From assembly GCA_950295325.1 (NCBI GenBank), contig OX485807.1:51820796-51884795 (forward strand): 64,000 nucleotides of DNA. The letters run 5' to 3'. Each line of letters starts with the position of its first letter. The stretch's first letter is position 1. Source of the stretch: Polytrichum commune. Its lineage: Eukaryota > Streptophyta > Polytrichopsida > Polytrichales > Polytrichaceae. Below the pieces are notes generated by a model, which was not told the DNA's origin, ran no database searches, and saw only the letters and a program-made list of their open reading frames with translations. Below are positions 57,190-64,000 of this stretch, one piece after another. The position numbers were made by a program, and so were the translations under genes.

Positions 57190-60100
57190 TTCCTATGTTG
57201 TCACAATTTCTGGTACTTATGCTTGTTGATTATATATTGCAAGCAACCTTTAGGCAAGGGAACATAACAACAACTCCTATTGTTGCACCAAGTATCACAT
57301 ACATCAAAGCATATTATGGTCAGGAGCAAACTACACTAAATATTGTATTTTTTGTGACCAATTATTATTGCCTTGCTCTATACTAATTGTGAACCGCCTA
57401 TTAAGTGTCACCAACACTGAACGTAAATCGAGAATGATTTGTCATTCCTTGTAAAAGAAAATTGGACATTACAAATTTATAATGTTGCAATTATTATCAC
57501 TTATTAAGGTTTTTTTCATCCAATACCAACCATCCATGACTGTATTTGGTTACGTATTTGTTATGATGTAGAGTATACCGGGTTGGGGTGACAATACTTG
57601 TGAAATTAATCCTAAGAAGCGTCTTTAGAAAAGTTAACATAGTGACATAAAATACCATATGACACTAAATCCAATATAATTTAGTGTAGCTAGCTTGTAC
57701 TACTAGATCCTCCATAGTTAAATTAGAGCTAGTCAAGGCACTTCTGAGCTCAAGTTGCTACAACATGGTAAGTGGTCATTACAGTATCAGTATGCTCCTT
57801 GAAGTGCCAGGTGGAAGTCCACGTAGGTGCCTTTGAGTCATGACAATGTTGACATGGCATCTTCAAAAGAGTTGAGTTGGATGTGTTGAATAACATTCTG
57901 ATGTGTATTTTCAAGAGTGTGATTCATGAACTATGCTTCATCTACTACATCTCAGAGGAATGTTATTTCATAAGTAGGTTCAAGTGAGCCTGCTCATGGT
58001 TGGGTAATTCTATTTCTGTGGAGTGGGTCCCTATGAGCAAGTATTTTCTTCACGTGCATGTTAAGAAAAATTTCTTCAAACCTCAAGCAACTTTTTTTTA
58101 CGAGCTGCCTGAATTGCTAGAACTACATGGGGATAAGATTAAACTTAAGTATAGTACTTCATGGGTCTAACTTCCACACTAATATGTGGAATTGGGTTGC
58201 GTTCATAAGAAGATTGCTTGTTTACCCATGCAAGTCGCCTTGGCCAAAACTATATCACAAAAGTATTACTCTTCAAGTAAATTAGAATAAGAAAATTAAA
58301 TGATTCATCAAGGCTAACCCGTTTCATTGGATTGTCTCATTCTTTAATAGCCATATTTTCCTCGAAACAAAAGGCCAAGTCCAATGATGAGAAGGAAGTT
58401 TAATGTAGAACCAAAAAATATAGCTAGATTAAAATAATAATATTGGATTCCAATGAGATTCTAATTATTCCAAGAGGTTACTAATGACAAGATACTTGCA
58501 TCCCTTGAAGTTATTATGCTGAAATTTGGATATGGTGAGTGCATCATAGTTTATATGCAAATTATAATTTCTAGCAAAAACTTGCAATTGCAAATTTGAT
58601 TTTACAGGTACAGTTAATTTGACTATTTGAATATCTTCTCTTCCTATATTCCTTTTTTTTTTAATATGTACAATTTTTCATTAAATTTACATATTGACAC
58701 GCAATCACTTGCAATTGCTTGAAAATAAATAACATTGTAACAAATTCTTCTCCCAAATGTTTAAACGTGATGCAACATGCATACAAGTACAAAACCCTAA
58801 ATGAAATGAGATTTGTACAGGCCGAAGAAAAATGATTGTTTGAAGGGTGGTTGATAAACAGGCCTAGGTTGGGACGATATGTAGAATTTCAAAACTATGG
58901 TATGTTATTGAGCATAGTGGCCATGAAGACATAGTCCAAAAATCTTAAGAATGTGAATTTTAAGAGTCATAGGGTTGCTACATAGTATGTCACAACAAAA
59001 TGATTGGCCACTTCCAACCAGTTGTTGTCAACCCTCCTCCCAAACCAAACCTCAACCCTTCAAAGCAATCAACTCAATTTTGCCCCATGGTCTTGTTGTG
59101 AGTTCTTGAAAATTCTTTCATCATGCATAAACAAGTGTTGAAATTTGGGTTGTGGAAAGAAATCGATTTCTATTAACCAAGGTGTATGCTTGAATCATGA
59201 AGGCATGACGCAAATTTAGTGAGGTCAAGTGAATTTTGAGGGGGCTTGTGGCCTCTTGATTTTATAGAAGGGCATGGGTAATATGTATGACCTTAGAGGA
59301 AAGAACAAATGATTGGCCATCACATTCTATATTTTCTTTGCTTATCATCCAAGTCATATCACAACCCCACTTACTACTAAATCAATTAGGTCCTTGGAGG
59401 TCCCAAATCTTTGTTGACATGTTTTTGGCAAGAGTTGCTTCCAAATTGGAAAATTTATAGGGCATCATAGTTGGAGGTCAACAAACACAAATGCATGCCC
59501 GATGCCTACAAAAATTAGCAGGGCCCCAGGGGATGGACTACTCGTGATTGAAAACCTAAATGACATGCTTGGGTCACTATGAAATTTAACCTTCTATATA
59601 CAAGAAGTCTATAGAGGAAAAAAATTATATACATACTAACAACATGCTAGAAACTGGACTTGCATATTTATTTTATTTTAACGTGATAAATGCCTTCACT
59701 CCGTATTACAAATATAAATATGAAATAAATAGGTCTTAATTACATGTAAAATCTATTTCACTTTTCAATGAGAAAATCATTGAACACCATTTCATGATCC
59801 ATAGCATGTAGCTCAATGATTGCATGAAACAAACAAAGACAAGACCATAATAACTTAGCCAAACTATGAAGAGCAAACTCAAGGGAGTCACATGAGCGCT
59901 CCAAGAGCCTCCAATTTATAAAAACCTAGAAGGCAAATGCAAATCCAATTAAGGATGGAGAGTATAGTCATCAAGGACTTACCATATGATAACAATGGAT
60001 GAAAACATGAACTGGATGAAACTAACATATTTATTGTTAATTTATTTTTAACTTTAGGGCCCCCTTTTGTACATCTACCTTCACTTCAAAAACTCTTAAT

Positions 60101-60880
60101 AATCTATTTAAATATACAAACTAAAGAACAATGATACCTCTCCCTTATGTATATTATGTACACTAATGCCTCAATTGATACCCCTTCTCACGCTTACATT
60201 AGTTCGTACACTCACATGGTATGAAGAGTCCAACCCTTGTAAGCAAGGGGGGGCGGGCGATTCACAAATATTTAAAAAGTTTGTTAGAGTTAAAGGTCAT
60301 TTTATAATATAATCTAAGTTAAAATAAAAATAGTGTAGTGAGTGCATCGCAATTGCACAAATTTCAATCATATGTAACAAAGTAATTTTTGGAAAACATA
60401 GATATTTTTCTAATTTTTATAGGGTTAATGGATGCCCCCAAACATCGCCAATAACATCCCTTGAAACGTTCTATTTTTGGCTTTGTAGGAGTATTAAACA
60501 TTATTAGGGAGTCATTTTAAAATTCTAAATGAATTGTGGTATGTTATAAATGTGATGTGGCCTAATCATACTTTGTTAGAGTGGAGCCTAGGGTTTCTTA
60601 ACACTATAGGAGAACAAAATTCTACCTTACATGCTAGAATCTACTATCATTTGATTGTCATGTTTATGTATACATGTTTTTGCTTTTGTTCCGGTAAATA
60701 CTAATGCTTGCTATTGTGCCATTGATGTGTGTTCAGTTTATGAATCAATTATACAATTTCTAAGTTGGGATCAAACTCTCCTTAGTCTTTGTAAGCACAT
60801 TACATGCTAGAAGAAACACAAAAACCCCATAATGTATGAATAATCTATGGGTACTCATTAACCATCACCATTACCAACGT
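57190..60880. other. AT-rich stretch with repeat fragments only
   Basis: A fragment at about 57627-57690 (ATACCATATGACACTAA, then TTTAGTGTAG) belongs to the ACACTAA-type repeats also at 18.8 kb. No gene was recognised. Confidence 0.4.
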
Positions 60881-60884
60881 TGGT

Positions 60885-61590
60885 TTACAATGTTCATGTC
60901 CGAAAAGAAATTGAGATCATGCCGGATTGGTAATTTGGATATGAGGTTGGGAGGGGACCCCAAAAGTCATGGCTACTAGTGGCCATACATTTTGGCCTTC
61001 ATTCCCAACATTGGAAGATGCCCTCAACACTGCCAACAATGGTTTATGCCATTTTGATCCAATTTTTTTGGGGCCTTGGTGGATTGTTAATTTGAATATG
61101 AGGTTGGGAGGGGACCCAAAATACCATGGCCAAGGGCGGCCATACATTTTGGCCATCCTTCCCAAGATTGGAAGGAGCCTTCAACACCACCATCAATGGT
61201 TTATGGCGTTTTGGTCTAAACCTTTTTGGGGCCTTGGTGGATTATTAACTTGATTATGAGGTTAGGAGGGGACTCAAAATACCATGATGGCAACTGCCAG
61301 CCATACATTTTGACTATTTTTTCCCAATGTTGGGAGCAAACTTCAACACTACGAATGTTGGTTTATGGCTATTAGTCCAACGTTTTTGAGGATCTTTGTG
61401 GCTTTAGATATTGAATATGATTCTATTAGGGCACCCTAAATTTTTTTTTGCCAGTGACCATACATTTGCCCCTTTTCTCCCAATGCTATAAATAACCCTC
61501 AACATTACCATCATTCATTCATGGGGTTTTGGTTCGAATGTTTTGGGGTGCGGATGGATTTCAATTTTAATATGAAGGATTTTTTTTCCA
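60885..61590. repeat. degenerate tandem array, about 158-bp monomers
   Basis: The marker GGATTGTTAATTTGAATATGA (variants) recurs near 60924, 61081, 61239, about 61400 and 61556, a pitch of 156-161 bp. Each unit also has a CCATACATTTTGGCC block, a TTCCCAANNTTGGAAG block and a CAACACYRCCA block. Left units are most alike and right units most diverged. Small open frames on both strands are shadows of the repeat. Confidence 0.8.
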
Positions 61591-63595
61591 ATTTTCTAAA
61601 TTTTTTACTTGTTGTGATGATATGTTTTTCTTATCATTGACTTTTCAGCTTCAAAATGTTGGGTAAATTTATGTTTCTTTTCATAAGGGTTTCATGAATC
61701 TATGTCTTGGATGCTTATTGACTTGGGCTGGAAGGATGGCCATGCATTGGGAGGGAAGGAAAAATGTCATGGTTCATGATAGCTATATAAATCATCCCCC
61801 TTGCCAAGGATTTCATCCCTTGCCAAGGGTTTCATATGATATCAGACAGGAGTAGGAGATTCAAGATTGGCGGGTGAGGTTGTAAGCCCACATGTGAACT
61901 TCCAAGGGTTGGGCATTTTCTGTGTGGGTGGTTCTCCTCCACATGCACTGTCATACTACTAAGGTGACCATATGTGCATCATTTACCTACACTATTAAAA
62001 AGAACATTAATGTAAATTTGAGAGAATTACAAATGTTACTTTTAATGTTACATAATTTTTTGTTGTTTGAGGTCATAGGAGTCACAAATTCAATTTATTT
62101 AGAATATATGATAGGGGAATACAAGGCTTAATTTAACTATAAATATGCAAAACGTGTGCATAGGAAAATAAGCGAAGGCAAATACAAGTGCAACTACACC
62201 GATCTAATATAATAAATTCATTGATTTCATTTTCCTTGACAACTCAAATCAAATAAATTAACCTCATCTCCAACCCTTCAAAACTCCTGAAACATAGTTG
62301 TTGAAAAAAAGAATAATCAACACATAAACTTGTTTTCAAAGTGAAAATGACTTATGAGCAAATTCTCCCTTGCAAAGTTCTCAAAGGTATTAATAAAACA
62401 CATAGTAACATTTCAAAACAAAAAAAAACCTCAAATTGGTAGCTCATATTTGATTATTTTGTTTATTCTCATCTTGATAATCTATTTAGACTATGCATTG
62501 CATTGCATAACATTACCATTACATTGTTCATCACTCATTTGTTCATAGTTTGAGAAGTTTCTTCATCGGATCCTACTTCATTGCAGTATATGTCAAGTCT
62601 AGATTATTTCTCCTTTAGCTCATGATTGTTTATAATCATGACACCTATACATGCATGTGTGAAGCCAACTAGCTAAGGCTCCAACAATCGCCACGTGGTA
62701 GAATAGACCTACAATGTACTAATGTATTGATAATTAGATAATTGATAATAAACCAAAGCCACCTATTCTAAGACAATTTCATATCCACTTCTCCAATTAC
62801 ATCAGAGTGGTGGTCGAGTGGACAATTTACTTCTTAAGCAATGGGCTTCTAGAAATGGATGAGTAAGCTCATTGCTTTGGAATATTGTGATACTTGATGG
62901 GTATTGAATTTATGATTGTATGACACAATATAAGGTAAATTTAGCTTAAAGTGGTTAAGAATATATCCACATATATATAAGGCCTTAGAATATGAATGCA
63001 TGCATCATCCAGATAATGAAGTGTATTGTTAATGGCATTTCACATTATGAAATAAGAAGTACGCCAAACTTTTTTTTTTGGTTAGGGCTCACAATATTCT
63101 ATCTTGTCCAACAATAAGTATGTAACAATCAAATCGTGGCAACCAAAGACCGTGCACATGCTTGGTTATGAAACTTGTTGGTACATGATATATAAATACT
63201 ACCTCGATAATAAACAAGATGTATAATTACATTATAAAAAATATATCATATGGTTAATATAGCAAGAAATACGGTGGGTACAACTTTGATATACATTTTA
63301 GATTTATTTCATTAGTATCTCTAACCATGTAGAAATTCATATGTACCTCACTTTAAATAACTATCCCAATTCATTGACAACGTTTGGTTTGGGTTTTGGA
63401 CAGCTTGCTCCAAAATTTGATTTTTTTCTTAGGCAGTCCAAACCAATAGGTTTTTTTGGGCAACTTGTAAAAAAACAAATCTTTGCGGCAACCTTCAAAA
63501 TACTTTGCAGTTTCAAATATAGTCCTTCAGATCCATGAATATAGGGTCCTTGCTCATGCTCATGTCCTTGCTTCGCTCATGATGTACTTGACGTC
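61591..63595. other. AT-rich stretch without a recognised gene
   Basis: No domain-bearing frame or clear element end was seen. The last 100-200 bases are probably the 3' untranslated region of the neighbouring minus-strand dioxygenase gene. Confidence 0.4.
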
Positions 63596-63883
63596 TCAGC
63601 TAGCAGTAACTTCTGGTGCGGGCTGAGCCATGAAAGTTTGCAGATGTTTTTTGCCAGATTTTCTCTGCCATGTGCTTTTCAACAATGATTCCAAAAATAA
63701 TGCCCTGAATTCACCAAAGGAACATTGTTTGAACTTGGGAAGCTCCTCTGCAACCAGCAATTCCGGGATTGGACCCACCATACTCTCGTCTGCAGGGTTG
63801 GTGAACATGGCAATGCTCAATCGAGGCTGTGAGCTCACAAAAGCTCGGTGCTCGATGCTTTTGTACCTTCCATTAGTTGCAAT
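63596..63883 (-). CDS. 2-oxoglutarate/Fe(II)-dependent dioxygenase, last exon (partial)
   Basis: The minus-strand exon follows a CTGTTGCAG acceptor (63884-63886) and starts IATNGRYKSIEHRAF. The His of EHR is the second iron-binding His. The Arg of the R-x-S motif for 2-oxoglutarate is in PRLSIAMF. Then come NPADESMVGPIPELL and a Lys-rich tail, ending in a stop at 63596-63598. These are hallmarks of the C-terminal part of plant DOXC enzymes (flavonoid, gibberellin, salicylate or jasmonate oxygenases). The substrate cannot be told from this part. The upstream exons, with the HxD motif, lie beyond the window end. Confidence 0.85.
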   Translation of the reverse strand: MATNGRYKSIEHRAFVSSQPRLSIAMFTNPADESMVGPIPELLVAEELPKFKQCSFGEFRALFLESLLKSTWQRKSGKKHLQTFMAQPAPEVTAS

Positions 63884-64000
63884 CTGCAACAGATCGATCA
63901 AATGGTCACGTAGTTGTCAATCTCCTCTAGTTAATATCCTAGTATTTCTTTGGCCCTGCCTGTGTACTGATTTGTCAGACCCTTGCTGAGTTAGCTCAAC

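Noticed and set aside
63630-63989. Plus-strand frame at the right edge
   Set aside because: It is the shadow of the dioxygenase exon on the minus strand, whose motifs are unmistakable.

Overview
The window looks like nuclear DNA of a land plant. Evidence: spliceosomal GT-AG introns, a plant 2-oxoglutarate oxygenase exon, a TKL-type kinase gene with a plant MLKL-like helical domain, a Ty3/gypsy chromovirus, plant hAT, Mutator-like and pogo-like elements, and short GGGTTTA runs. The lineage cannot be fixed from sequence alone; a bryophyte or other seed-free plant is plausible but is only a guess. Most of the window is repeats, and only about one quarter is convincingly coding.

Region 1 (1.2-16.3 kb): two related elements of about 4.8 kb lie in inverted orientation. 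Copy A (about 1183-6023, +) carries a three-exon gene with an uninterrupted 946-residue frame resembling the DUF7869 group, a likely DDE-type transposase. Copy B (about 11400-16290, -) has the same gene broken by three stops, each CGA in A and TGA in B. Between them lie a decayed FCP1/NIF-like phosphatase relic (minus strand) and a clean non-autonomous hAT element with a perfect 8-bp target duplication.

Region 2 (about 19.7-30.23 kb): element C is larger and ends in the same CTCATTTTAGTTAATA motif as A and B. It carries a seven-exon composite gene (ParB-like motif, a long conserved middle part, a Glu-rich linker and a C-terminal FCP1-like domain), interrupted in the middle, plus a small second gene. 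A, B and C share a 22-bp interrupted palindrome (10-bp arms CCCACGGGTG and CACCCGTGGG around 2 nt). It is concentrated in nearly every intron and in the 3' flanks, often in arrays with a 44-48 bp pitch. I saw it nowhere else in the window. This family is the best candidate for an undescribed system.

Region 3 (30.2-44.8 kb): repeat country. It has a 215-bp tandem duplication, a tRNA-derived SINE-like element, and a Mutator-like element with a 9-bp target repeat. A Ty3/gypsy chromovirus (minus strand, two LTRs, CCCTC target duplication) has inserted into that last element.

Region 4 (46.7-53.8 kb): three kinase units on the plus strand. Exon edges and phases fit one 1519-residue tandem kinase protein made by duplication of a phase 1-1 exon. 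Units 1 and 2 have an MLKL-like N-terminal helical region. Unit 3 has lost it and has gained a threefold repeat of about 21 residues inside the kinase fold.

Region 5 (53.8-64 kb): AT-rich DNA with a 596-bp pogo/Tigger deletion derivative, an array of about 158-bp monomers, and at the right edge the last exon of a 2-oxoglutarate/Fe(II) dioxygenase gene on the minus strand.
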